Shown here: positions 45,656-55,562 of the stretch, one piece after another
Layout: each line of letters opens with the position of its first letter
How positions within the stretch are numbered: the first letter of the stretch is position 1
DNA from: Triangularia verruculosa
Taxonomy: Eukaryota; Ascomycota; Sordariomycetes; Sordariales; Podosporaceae
Assembly (NCBI GenBank): GCA_033296885.1
Contig: MU863902.1
Coordinates: forward strand, 241,320 to 305,319
Reading direction: 5' to 3'
Length of the DNA stretch: 64,000 nt
Notes under the pieces: generated by a model
Databases searched by the model: none
Seen by the model: the letters and a program-made list of their open reading frames with translations, nothing else
Told to the model about the DNA's origin: nothing
Position numbers and translations under genes: made by a program

Positions 45656-46379
45656 CTATAAAGTACGGGGGGCTAGAGATGAATGATAATAAGAGGGTGG
45701 GTACCTTAATAGCCTTGTCCGCACTTTGTTCTCTTGCTACCAGAAAGTCAAAATCCTTGGACTTCGTCCCATCGTCCGTAAGGCACACTAACTACCTTAG
45801 GTATAGATACTAGGTACCATTTATTTCAATCGTCAGGCCCCCGTGCTAGGCACAGAGCGTCTACGACGTTATTGTTAAGAGTCGAGGAGGCAGTGGGAGC
45901 TCTATTTCTTGGGATAATTGGCAATATTCAATGCTTATAAGTATATATCATAGAAGAGTAACATCTCGTTGTTCCCTGTCGTTAATTATCACCAAATCAG
46001 ATATAGATTGAAGGTCCATTGCCAAGTTGGTTCGGCAGCTTTCCTGAAGATCAGGTATCTTGCCGATGCAATAGCGGCACTGAGGCTTAATAAAGATAAA
46101 GCGTAGGGGGCTTGGGAAGTCGGTTTAAAAGTTCAGGTACCTATTGTAGAATTGGTGTACCTGATTATCAAAACGCCAGTGGCAGCAGGCCACGTGCACT
46201 ATGGTATGACGAGACATGCCCTTGTCCATTGTTGTGAATGTATGATGGAAAATTAGCTCACTATCGTTCACCAGGTATTGTATATACCTCCCACATCATG
46301 AATGCACTCATACATACAAAAGCCGATGTAAACAAACTCTTGAAAGGTGAGTCCAAATTTGACTTAGATTCTTCCTCGC
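45656..46379. other. Intergenic, AT-leaning
   Basis: 724 bp with no supported gene. It contains TACCTTAGGTA and TAGGTACC motifs at 45793-45819 and is a little AT-rich around 45930-46120. Confidence 0.5.
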
Positions 46380-48037
46380 CTACGCTAACAGGCCCCCTCC
46401 AAAAGCTACAGGCTGACCTCGCTCTTGTCTACCAATCATGGCTTTCAGAGTACTCATCCTTTGACCGTGCAAAGGAGTGTGCACCCATCTTGCTGCATCA
46501 AAGAACTTTCGACAATCTTGGTTTCTCCAAACGCCGCGGTCCAAAACTTTGCCTGGCAGCTGCTTCAAGTCCGTGTCTTTATCTACTAGCGACCCGCCTT
46601 TTTCATCCTGAGGGGCATAGATAGATTGTAGATGCTTTGCTTCGTCCCACGATAAAAGCTCTCCAGAGGCGAGTGGGATAAAGGGAAGAGATTCGATGAG
46701 TTTTCTCCACTCATCGTTGTGCGCTGTTTGGAATCCGGGATGCTCGACTCTCTTAGTGTATACCAACAGTAGTAACCGGGCAATTCTGGACTGCAGATCT
46801 TCGTATTGAGGGCGCAGAAAGAAGAATTTGGCGTACCAGGCGGCGGACTTGCTTTCTCTGACCAGCGATTGAAGCTGAGCGGTGATGGTGTTTTTTGGCA
46901 AGAGGTTGAGTGCGTAGTCCCTCAGCAGGGTTTCCATATCACTTCGGCGGTATTCGGATGATATAGCGGCAGAGACAATGGAAGGCGCGAGTGTGCTTCC
47001 AACAGCTGCGTGGAGATTATTGCTGTGGCGCCTTGTTCTTCGTGGGCTTGGTGGGCGAGGAGGGTGGCCGACAGAAACGAAAAATGTGGAAGACACGTTG
47101 GCGATGTCGGGAACTAAGTCGTTGCCCGAAAGATCGACTTCTTTCTCCAAGCTAAGGCGAAGATCGGTAATGGCATGAAGCTGGTTTCGATCAGGGTCGT
47201 TCTCGGTCTCGAGAATAGGAAGAAGGGAAAGCCAACGGGGAAGCGCTGTGCATATTGTAGAGTATCCAGTTCCACATCCTTGCTGGGCGCAAAATGATTG
47301 AAGAGAATCCCTACAAAGGAGATACTGCATCCATGTGTACCGGAGTGAAGGAATATTGGACAGTTTCTGGAATCCTCTAGCCATGGCTCGCGTGTGGAAG
47401 TCCGTCATCTCATGCTTTCGATGAATCCTACATTGGGGTCTTGCAGGATCAAGTGCACCCCATCTATCTGCGTGCAACAGAAACTGTTGCGGTCTTCAAG
47501 TCAGTCCCTGGGTCCTTGGGCTGCATAAGGCGGCTGGCCGGAGGGTATACTCACCTTGAATGGGCTGGGTTTCTTGTATGTGAACGAATAGCTGTTTTCG
47601 TTCTTGGTCCAGTGGCCTACTCCATATTGACAAACAGGGAATGCCATGATGAGGCGATTAAGGGGGCCACTTTCCAACGTAGGCTCCTGGATTACATGGA
47701 ACCTGCTGACGTTGTCGGAATACTGAGAGCCTTGGACGTGGAGAGGGCTGTTCTGCGCATGCAGGTATCCTTGAGTGGTAGTGCGTAGCTCGACACACTG
47801 ACCGTCCTGAACCCTGCGCCAGCGGACACTTCTTGACCAGTACTTTGTGTTCTCCCGCGCTGCACTCAGGGTAAGAACACGCACGGATCGAAGGAACAGC
47901 AGGCTTCGTGGGTCCAAAGCGAGCATTTGCCGCATAATATCATCGCTCTGGCGTTTGCGGGTCCACCTAAGCCTTTTCGAAAAAGGATAAGATTTCTTGC
48001 ATGAGGGGACGAGTTTTCTTGCGCGGTGGTCCATCAT
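46380..48037 (-). pseudogene. Truncated NO VEIN-like (histidine-kinase/HSP90-type ATPase) gene
   Basis: Exon pieces run from 48037 to 47555 and from 47483 to 46380, joined by an intron with GTGAGT and ACAG ends. The joined protein reads through YKKPSPFKFLLHADRWG, the boundary segment downstream of the GHKL ATPase in large fungal NO VEIN-like proteins. Before it come MLALDPRSLLFLRSVRVL and FHVIQEPT; after it come IPSLRYTWMQYLL and the IESLPFIPLASGELL block. About 500 residues survive of proteins that usually exceed 1500. The N-terminal ATPase motifs (N, G1, G2 boxes) are absent upstream of 48037, where stops occur. The C-terminus ends abruptly after KFFDAARW, with the following sequence apparently in another frame. 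I read it as a decayed remnant. The family's role in fungi is unclear. Confidence 0.5.
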
Positions 48038-48562
48038 TCGGGCGTGGACGCCGTTGTCGTCGACCTCGAGAGTTACCCAGGCGAAGAAAGCCTCATCACA
48101 CGCCTCGACACTGGCCGAAGCCGCAATATCCAGGCCAAGGAGGAGTTGAGCGAGATCAACAAACTTCTCGTCACGTTGGGTCTTCCTGTTCAGGGGTTAG
48201 CTTATCAGCACGTTCAACGGTTCAACCTGCTGTCGTGGGGGAACGAACATGATAGCAATAGCCGAGTCTGCGACACAATGACCGCACTCGGTGATGCAGA
48301 ATCTCCAACATGGTGCTCATCTTATAGAAGGCAATGGCAAAATGATGGCAATGTGTAGCCCTCAACATGTGGGTGTTGAAGGAGCTTTGTTGCCTGAGAT
48401 TATGACGCTAAGACGTTGTTGCCTGGCAGCACTGGCAGGCTGGCACAAAGTTATCCACGATGCCCACTCTGGACCCAGATAATGCACAAACGACACAACC
48501 TGGAAGCTGGAGCTGAAATCAGCTGATTGGACTCGTGTGAAGGGTCAGAAACACCAAAAAAG
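48038..48562. other. Intergenic with one unexplained frame
   Basis: 525 bp between the ATPase remnant and the tRNA. A plus-strand frame from 48026 has a coding-like first half (VDAVVVDLESYPGEESLITR) but no recognisable family and no clear continuation. Confidence 0.4.
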
Positions 48563-48644
48563 CGACGCGAGCCGGATTTGAACCGACGCTTCCGAAGAAA
48601 TGAGATTTCAAGTCTCACGCATTAGACCACTCTGCCATCGCGCC
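48563..48644 (-). tRNA. tRNA-Ser (anticodon UGA)
   Basis: 82 nt on the minus strand. The acceptor arms GGCGCGA and TCGCGTC pair over 7 bp with one G-U. The A box is GGCAGAGTGGTCTAATGCG and the anticodon stem TGAGA/TCTCA closes a loop CTTGAAA with TGA at positions 34-36. A long variable arm (CTTCGG loop) marks it as class II, and the T loop is TTCAAAT. No intron; CCA is not encoded, as expected. It sits within 200 bp of the start of the DUF1308 gene on the other strand. Confidence 0.95.
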
Positions 48645-48835
48645 TTATCTGATGTGGAAATCGTGTTGAGTCTAAGTTCTATGTGGCGAGTAGCCACTGG
48701 CTCTTCTGCGAAGCTTCCGAAGATGCCAAGCATTGCCCCTCTATTTTTCTCGACCTTCACTGCCCCTCCATTCACTTCACACCAACATTCCACAACAAAC
48801 TTCAAACGAACCATTGGAGTGGCAGCACTTTCACC

Positions 48836-50752
48836 ATGGCTGCCAACGAAATAATACCACCTTCCACGGAAGATCGACTGCCATCAGAGCACAATGTGCA
48901 ACTACCAATTCAGACCAAGCCTCCAGCCAAACTCGCAGAACTGGAGCCAGGCCCGGAGCTGGACAACTACATTGAGTCTCTGCTTAATCAGTGGAGAGCC
49001 TGCATAGACGAACTCAGCACCCTCTCCAGTGCAGCCAAAGATGCGTCTCGTCCCATCTACGGCCTGTATCCTCTTCTCAAGGTCCAGCAGCGTGCCTTGT
49101 TCAAGATCGTCCAGAAAAGGACCAGCGAATCTGACAACGGGAGCAACATTTCGGGCGCGCAATACATGGGCATCAAATCCTGCTGCTGGGATGATCGATG
49201 GTCTCTGGTCAAAAAGTGCCGGGGCCTGGTGGCTATCAACAAAGATTTCTCAAGGAGTCCTCGCGTAGCGGTGCCGAGTGGGAGCGGATGGTTGGCCTAC
49301 AAAGACCAGCCGTTTCAAGAAAAGGTTGTTAGTGTTGATGCCGTGGTGGATAACGGCAAGACATGGCTCAAGTTTCTCTCGATATCCGCCAGAACGCTGG
49401 AGTATCAAGTCATGGCAGAGGGCTGGGAAAGCGATGCTGATTCCGATGATGAAAGGGAGGAGGACGATGAAGATGAAGGAAACGGGTTGGGCCATACTGA
49501 GTTTGTGGATGCAGTGTCCAAAATCATCTTGGCTGCGAGGTGGAATCACTGCCGACACCTACACTTGATATTGCCTGGCCTTCAGGAAGGACAGTCGCCT
49601 GTTGTCGACAGGGTTCTCGACCACATCAAGCACAAGGTTGGTGGGACGGACGTCAAGGTTGATGTGAGCTGCGCGGGAAGTCCGTTCCTTGTCAATGACC
49701 CTCCTCCTCTTGAAACGGCTATCCAAACTCTGGTTCACGAGCGCGACCCTGTGGTTTCGCCAGATGATTGTAATACCATTACCGAGACCGTCAACCTAGA
49801 TCCCAGCGCGCTCGTGGCTCTTGTCACAGATCTCCACCACGGCCCGATCCCGTTGCAGCCTCTTGTTCAACAAGAAATCATTGCTCGTTCGGTTGCCGAT
49901 CACGAAACGGATAACAACGAGCTCGTGTCTCGGCAAGATATCCTAGCCACTGTGCTGTATCCCGCCCTGAGAGGCAAAAAATTGGTGTGCACGGAGTTTG
50001 CTGCCAAATACTTTCGCAAACTTATCAGTGCCATCTCGACCCACTCAGAAGAAACCCGCGCATCGTTCATTCTGCACCCTTCGGCCGATACAGCCAACCC
50101 ACCTCCCTCTGCAGATGGTCTACGGCAATCCCTTCAGAAATGGTCCGCCGTTCCGATCCCCGATAATTTCCATCTTCCAGTCCAAGTCGTCCCAGACATC
50201 ATCCATTCCGATGTCCCCTCTCTTATATCAGCTGGCCATCTGCCGCCGATGGCCCTGGGCGTATCAAATGACCTCTCTTTCCTCAACCGCTCCGTTTACC
50301 TTTACGGATGGGCTAACGATATCACCACGGTTACCGGCCACCGTGGCATCGAGCGTCAAGTACAGCTGACCATCGCGTCCCACTGGACTCGCGACCAAGA
50401 CGCGTCTCGAAAAGGCAAATATCCGGACCAGAGACCGCCTGATATCTGGCACCGACATCTAGGCGGATACCTCATCCACAGAGACAAACCAAAGGACTGG
50501 AGGGATATGTTGCCAAAAGGCGGACAAGTGCCGGGAGAGGTGGTGAGGTGGACGTTTCCATGGACGACATGGGGTAGAGGCATCAGCACTTACGGGCTTC
50601 CTGACACAAGGACGTGGGAGGGAGTCGGCCACGAAGACAAGAAGTCGTTCGGCCGAAAGATGACGGGACGTGACGGGCCTCGGGAGAGGAATGGAAATGG
50701 GAAGCTCAAGGTTCCGGAAGGTGAAGAGCAAGGAGAGGAAGAGCAGTCGTGA
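48836..50752 (+). CDS. DUF1308 (C7orf25-like) domain protein
   Basis: Single exon, 638 residues from the ATG at 48836; the frame is open further upstream, but that part overlaps tRNA-proximal DNA. The mid-to-C-terminal region has the DUF1308/C7orf25 pattern: a strand around TVNLDPSALVALVTDLHHG, EFAAKYFRKLISAISTHSEETRAS, and a PIN-like arrangement of acids. An acidic low-complexity stretch (DADSDDEREEDDEDEG) interrupts the protein near residue 203. The N-terminal third (LDNYIESLLNQWRACIDEL) is helical. Function of the family is not established to my knowledge; a nuclease-like fold has been suggested from the PIN resemblance. The C-terminal tail is Lys/Glu/Gly-rich. Probably cytosolic or nuclear. 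Confidence 0.8.
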   Translation: MAANEIIPPSTEDRLPSEHNVQLPIQTKPPAKLAELEPGPELDNYIESLLNQWRACIDELSTLSSAAKDASRPIYGLYPLLKVQQRALFKIVQKRTSESDNGSNISGAQYMGIKSCCWDDRWSLVKKCRGLVAINKDFSRSPRVAVPSGSGWLAYKDQPFQEKVVSVDAVVDNGKTWLKFLSISARTLEYQVMAEGWESDADSDDEREEDDEDEGNGLGHTEFVDAVSKIILAARWNHCRHLHLILPGLQEGQSPVVDRVLDHIKHKVGGTDVKVDVSCAGSPFLVNDPPPLETAIQTLVHERDPVVSPDDCNTITETVNLDPSALVALVTDLHHGPIPLQPLVQQEIIARSVADHETDNNELVSRQDILATVLYPALRGKKLVCTEFAAKYFRKLISAISTHSEETRASFILHPSADTANPPPSADGLRQSLQKWSAVPIPDNFHLPVQVVPDIIHSDVPSLISAGHLPPMALGVSNDLSFLNRSVYLYGWANDITTVTGHRGIERQVQLTIASHWTRDQDASRKGKYPDQRPPDIWHRHLGGYLIHRDKPKDWRDMLPKGGQVPGEVVRWTFPWTTWGRGISTYGLPDTRTWEGVGHEDKKSFGRKMTGRDGPRERNGNGKLKVPEGEEQGEEEQS

Positions 50753-51697
50753 TGAGAAAAATGTTAGACGATATCGATAGACTTACCAGCGTACATACGG
50801 CATAATTTGACTCGACTGCTACCAAGTCATGATCACCATCAACGCCGCTGTTCAGCATCTTGCTCCCGCGACGATCACGTTGATCCACGATCGCACATCG
50901 AAAGATGCCCCTGACTAACGCGATCGGGCGACCCGACCCGGAGGTTTCCTGCGGCAAGGAGTGGGTCCAGGGGCTCCGGCGCGTTCTGGTCCTCTGGGAC
51001 CATTTCCTTGGCAAATATTGACATGGCGATAGCGCCCGCAAATTGAGGCTTGGCGCATCGGTCAACCGCAACGTGGGAACGAGTCGTTGGCCGCGCACTG
51101 CCTGTCCGTGCCGGATTGTGTTTTCCGGGTCGGTGCAAAGGCCGAGCGTACAATATCACGGGGGCTTGGTGAGTGGCCGTAGCGCCAAAGAGGTATCTGT
51201 TCAACTTGATGAGATTGCGAGAGCTGATAACATTTGCTTGCCGAGATGGCAGCGGCGTGTCGGTATCACCCAAATCCAATTTCCAGGGTTGTGGCTGGTT
51301 TCGCGCAACGACGCTATCTCCCACACGACCGAGATTGCCATTTTGCGAATACGTGATATGGTAATTTTGCAGCCGGCTGAAGTTGAAGTTGTTGAGGGAA
51401 AAAGGAAAGCGTGCGGAGCGGAACCCCAGCTGCCAATGACAAACTAAAAAGGTGATCTTAGATTGAGGCTCCACGTTCAAGATCCCCCCTTTTCTTAGCT
51501 ATCGTGTCTGCCTCTGCCTCTTTTTGTCGTGGAAGAAACCCCTTCTTCTTCTTCTTCTTCCTCTTCTTCATTCCTTCATTCTCTCTCCATCTCGTTCATT
51601 CCTTCATTCCCTTCTTTTACTTCCTTTCATACTCACTCGCCTTCGAGTTGACTTTTCCCTCCCACAGTCTTTACCTCCCTCCGCCACATCAGAAAAA
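50753..51697. other. Intergenic: promoter and CT-rich leader
   Basis: 945 bp. From about 51540 to 51697 it is strongly pyrimidine-rich (CTTCTTCTTCTTC runs), a typical highly expressed fungal leader for the gene at 51698. A minus-strand frame at 50875-51480 has no motif. Confidence 0.5.
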
Positions 51698-52306
51698 ATG
51701 GCCGAAGAACAACAAAAGCTCGAGCTCAAGCTCGACGGCGTCCCTGCTGCTGCCACTGCCACCCCGGCTGTTGAGGATTCCAAGGTCGCCGCTGCTGCTG
51801 CCACAGAGACTGCCACCGCTCCTGCTGCCGAGGCTGCCACCGCTGAGGACTCCGCTACCACCGAGGAGGTCAAGGCCGACGACAAGAAGAAGGCCAAGAA
51901 GGAGAAGAAGGAAAAGAAGGCCAAAAAGTCCGACAACGACGACGAAAATTCTTCCAGCTCCTCTTCCTCTTCTTCCTCTTCCGCCTCGTCCACCAAGGAG
52001 AAGAAGAAGAACCCCCTCAAGAAGTTCGCCGCCATCTTCAAGTCGCTCTTCGGGTGCCTCAGCAGCGTCAAGAAGGCCGAGAAGAAGGACGACGAGGGGA
52101 ACGACGCCGAGGGCGAGGAGGGCGCGGCCGGAAAGAAGGACAAGAAGAAGAAAGAGAAGAAGACCAAGTTGGAGGCCGTGCCCGAGGGAGAGGAGACGGC
52201 GGCCAAGAAGGATGATGGCGAGAAGGATGAGGAGACGGAGGTGAAGAAGGATGATGAGCAAGTCGGAAAGGGGGAGACGACCACTGTGATCACTGCCCAG
52301 GCCTAG
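51698..52306 (+). CDS. Lys/Glu/Ala-rich low-complexity protein
   Basis: Single exon, 202 residues, ATG in the context AAAAAATGGCC after a CT-rich leader. Composition is extreme: an Ala/Thr/Glu-rich N-terminus, Lys-rich KKAKKEKKEKKAKK, a run of twelve Ser residues, then a short non-repetitive core KKNPLKKFAAIFKSLFGCLS (about 102-121) and another Lys/Glu/Asp-rich tail ending TTTVITAQA. The core is amphipathic with one Cys and could bind membrane or carry a lipid; the rest should be disordered. It uses C-ending codons for Lys, Glu and Ala, suggesting good expression. The family is unknown to me. The opposite strand also has long frames, which are shadows of the biased composition. Confidence 0.7.
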   Translation: MAEEQQKLELKLDGVPAAATATPAVEDSKVAAAAATETATAPAAEAATAEDSATTEEVKADDKKKAKKEKKEKKAKKSDNDDENSSSSSSSSSSSASSTKEKKKNPLKKFAAIFKSLFGCLSSVKKAEKKDDEGNDAEGEEGAAGKKDKKKKEKKTKLEAVPEGEETAAKKDDGEKDEETEVKKDDEQVGKGETTTVITAQA

Positions 52307-53618
52307 GGGCGTTGAGGTACGTGCGATGAGTGAAGGGAAAATGGCGATCGTTTGAGCTGTCACTGACCTGCTTTAGGCGGCGATTTTTTTCTTTGTTATT
52401 TGGCTTTTGGTGTTGATGATACCCGAGTCGTCTGTGTGGTGGAAGAAGTGACATGTGTTTGGCGATTTCTTGGCCATCTCTCATGCTCTGGGGAGACTGG
52501 GGAAGGGCGGAGGTCGGTACACTGTTTTAGTAGAGTAATCTTTGTAATATAAATACAGCTTCTAAATAGTGTCAACGGACATTCACCGCATTTCTTTACA
52601 GGAATTAGTCGTAAAATATTAGTAAAGGGAAATTCTCTCTGGAGATGTGAGAAAAACAATCAGTTGTATGCAAGGGAAATCCACGCCGCTTTTATAGAGT
52701 CGATTAAATGATAGATTGAAAAGAAAACCAAAACAAGAAAAGAGATCAAACATTTGACATATTCACCCCAGGAATTGAACCTGGAATATTCTGGGGTAGG
52801 TGAGAACCTAGGGGGGGCAGCGCCCTAGCAGATCAGTTTCTAGCCCGTGTAGAACACATTACAAGCCAGTGCATCGTCCAGGAATTGAACTTATCACCTT
52901 ACCACCGATATATCTTCCCACCTGCCACTATGCCATGAATAAGTGTTCTCGCTTTAATTGTTGAATATTAGAGCGGGTCCTCAGGCTACAATACCTAAAG
53001 TAGGTACTGTGGTCGCGCTACAATGCACAATTTTGGTCAGGCAACATTTCATGTTGGTGCACGTTGCAGCCATCAATAGGTACACAACCTCATATCTACC
53101 AGGTAGCATGCATGAGAATACTGTCAATGTGATCTTCTGGCTTGATCATGCCGCAGTCGACGAGACTGGGTGTAAGAACTGCTGGTTTACCTGCCCCCAT
53201 ACCTATCGACCACCTTTCCGGGGCGGTTTTCAAAATCGAGTTGCGTGGGCGTCAAAATTGAGGCCAATGCCCTAGTGCGGTCAGTGCTGCCCACGACAGG
53301 TATGTACCTTACATGGCAAGCTGCGTGTCGAAGTTCATCATACTACCTGCACAACTCATCGAAGTCGCTCGCAACCGTCACTCAACAGCTCATCTTCTCT
53401 GAGATCTTTTCGACCCTGTCTTTGACAGTCTGCCCAGCCTTGCCCTCCCCCACATCCAGTCTCGCTGCCTTCGCTCACAACTCTACCTGTTGCCAACTTT
53501 AGGCATCGTCAGATTATCTTGTCTCGTTACATTCCTGCAAGTCGAACCGTTCACTTCTGACCTCTCGTCTAACTCTTAAATACTACCTATCTAGGTAGGT
53601 ACGCTTCAACTTGCAGCC
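52307..53618. other. Intergenic with tRNA-related debris
   Basis: 1.3 kb without a supported gene. It contains the tRNA-like sequence annotated at 52761-52940 and TAGGTAGGTA near 53592, just upstream of the interrupted gene. Confidence 0.5.
52761..52940 (-). other. tRNA-related sequence (degenerate tRNA or SINE-like)
   Basis: On the minus strand, TGGCATAGTGGCAGG (52921-52935) resembles a pol III A box and AGTTCAATTCC (52881-52891) a B box at a normal distance. About 100 bp further on, a perfect T-arm CCAGGTTCAATTCCTGG occurs at 52768-52784, followed by TGAATA, which can pair with TATTCA in front of the A box. The first T stem does not pair. It is not a working tRNA as written. It could be a tRNA broken by an insertion, two tRNA relics, or the head of a SINE. 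Confidence 0.4.
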
Positions 53619-54356
53619 ATGGCCCCACCCCACTCGCAAGTCTGCAGGAAATCGGCACTTGAACTACCCGGGCTTAAGTTTGACGAGAACAATCAGCTCG
53701 AAATCATCAGCGAGTCAGCTTACCCAGCACTGCGAGGTCGCTCCATTGTGGACCGCATGACGAACAATACCTACGACACGTAGAGAGCGGCTAGGAGAGA
53801 GTTTCTCTGCACCTTTCACGATTGCTTGTGGGAGCTTATGGCTGCCTGTCACTACCACCGTGACCTCATGGCTGGGACAGGAAGAATGTCTGAACCCTTC
53901 TGGGTTGCGGTGACACGTGGGATCTCCTGGGCTCAAGGTCTCCCATTCTTCGCCACTCGATCACTCGCACTACAAATAGTACAAGCGGCGTGGTATGAGT
54001 TTTCGCACCGCCACCGAACCCAGACTAACAATATCGAGCCATCTTGTGCTCTAGTGGTAATGGCCCTGCGTGTAGTACGAGATATCGCTCAGTACGAGGA
54101 GGGGACCGAGCTGGAAATGGGCACATACTTTGGGGAGTTCAGAGGCCCCTCCCATCTAGAAGATGGAAGACCTTGCCTCACCAGTGGAGGGCAGCTTATC
54201 ACGATCCCAGTATTTCCCCTCAACACCTTGAGACTCTCAACAATAAAGCGCATCACCCGCTACCAAGTGATTCACGGTAAAAACACCGCTGTCTACGAAA
54301 GAACATCAACGCATCCCTTGACCGAAGAGGACCCGGACTGGATTAGTAGCATTTAG
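53619..54356 (+). pseudogene. Unknown gene with one in-frame stop (TAG at codon 55)
   Basis: From the ATG at 53619 the frame reads 54 residues (MAPPHSQVCRKSALELPGLK onward), meets TAG at 53781-53783, and then stays open without change of frame for another 190 codons to 54356. The second part reads like coding sequence (FHDCLWELMAACHYHRDL, VVRDIAQYEEGTELEMGTYF, RYQVIHGKNTAVYERTS). I see no introns that would remove the stop. A single CAG-to-TAG change would explain it. Read-through, a downstream start, or a sequencing error are alternatives. The family is not recognised; no signal peptide or membrane span. Confidence 0.5.
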
Positions 54357-54972
54357 CTGACCTAGTCGGGTCCTGGCAATTAGGATATTGTTCCTCGCCT
54401 TTAATATCTTTAAACTCTAGAGGTTTACATTAGTTGATAGTATGTACGTTGCTTCCCATTATTCTTTTCTATAGTCTGCGTGTTCGCTAACTACCTTACC
54501 TGATTTGCAGCTACCTGTTTTAGATTACGTTAGTGACATTTAGAAGAAAGCGAGTTCGCAAAGATAATTGTGCTTAAAGTCAAAGAACCAGGATGGACAT
54601 ATGAGGTGTGTGGATATAGGTGCAAGAATAGGTACCTACCGTAGGTACCTTAGTTGGCCGAATGGCATGGCAATAAAGCTGCATGTTTGCATCTGATAAG
54701 TCTCCTTTCGCTAATAGGCCGCAAGTGAACAATATTGCAATGCTTCGAACAGTTTCTCACTACCACTGCAGGGTACCTCTTAATCACCCGAGCATTACAT
54801 GACAGTGCTATCAGCAGCCACGCAGGAAACCGAATTTGACCACACAACTCCTACTGCAAATTATCCCTCCCTCTCGCGCCAAGAAGTGAAAAAGAAATAA
54901 ACAATCATCGTATTGTATCCTTCACCTGGTCATGTGGAACCCATGTTCTTTCTCCAGCCCAAACACAACCCC
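54357..54972. other. Intergenic with GGTACC palindrome
   Basis: 616 bp between convergent genes. It contains GGTACCTACCGTAGGTACC (54631-54649), an inverted repeat with arms of 9 bp around one central base. Nothing else recognised. Confidence 0.5.
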
Positions 54973-55562
54973 CTAGGGGTCCTGGACCCAGTGACCATCA
55001 CAGGTCATCTCCAGATGGTAGATGCTGTTGCAATAAAGAGCGGTGGGGCCTAGCAACGTCAGCACTGGAGCGGTTGCAATGCATGGTACGAGCAGTTAAA
55101 CTTACAGTTGACAATGGTTCGGGGTCCAGGCTGGACCGTGTGGCAACGCTGGTGCTGCCCGCGGCCGTTGTACACATTCGCGCCATAGCCGGTGACGCAC
55201 ACGCTCCAGCCGTTGGAATAGCCCCCGTGGCAGCCCTCCAGCTGCTGGCCGGAGCCTGAATTTCGCAAAGAGTTCTGTTAGCAAATCTCGACTCTGAGTA
55301 GAGATGGCGGCAAAGAGCCTTGGGCAGACTCACTCCGCTGAGACGTGGCGAGATGTTTCATTCCATGGGTGGAGCACCCGCTGGAGCCAGTCGGGAAGCC
55401 GTTGGGAAACTCCTGGATGGTGTAGAGGTTGGCGCCGTAGCAGATACCACTTGAACCACCTGAGTACTTTTGATGGACCTCCCTGACGACGCCCAGAAGC
55501 TGTGCCGAAGCTCCAGCACCGAGGCCCAGGACAGAGAGAAAGAGAGTGCTGGGAGAAACCAT
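54973..55562 (-). CDS. Small secreted cysteine-rich protein (151 aa)
   Basis: Three exons (55562-55334, 55255-55106, 55049-54973) sum to 456 nt, 151 residues; the introns are GTGAGT...TTCAG and GTAAGT...GCTAG. A signal peptide (MVSPSTLFLSVLGLGAGASA) is followed by a compact domain with eight Cys: GICYG, SSGCST, LEGCHG, SVCVT, QRCHT, VNCPT, LYCNS and MTCDG. It ends HWVQDP. An even number of Cys and many Gly/Asn/Tyr suggest a disulfide-stabilised extracellular protein. No catalytic motif is evident. It is effector-like in size and pattern, but I know no named family. A longer frame upstream (to 55697) is leader sequence and would mask the signal peptide. Confidence 0.8.

Noticed and set aside
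51604..52363. Long minus-strand Ser/Leu-rich frames opposite the Lys/Glu-rich gene
   Set aside because: Complement of AAG/GAG repeats gives CTT/CTC runs; composition artefact.
53619..54356. Intron to remove the in-frame TAG
   Set aside because: No GT donor and AG acceptor pair flanks the stop without deleting the coding-like sequence around it.
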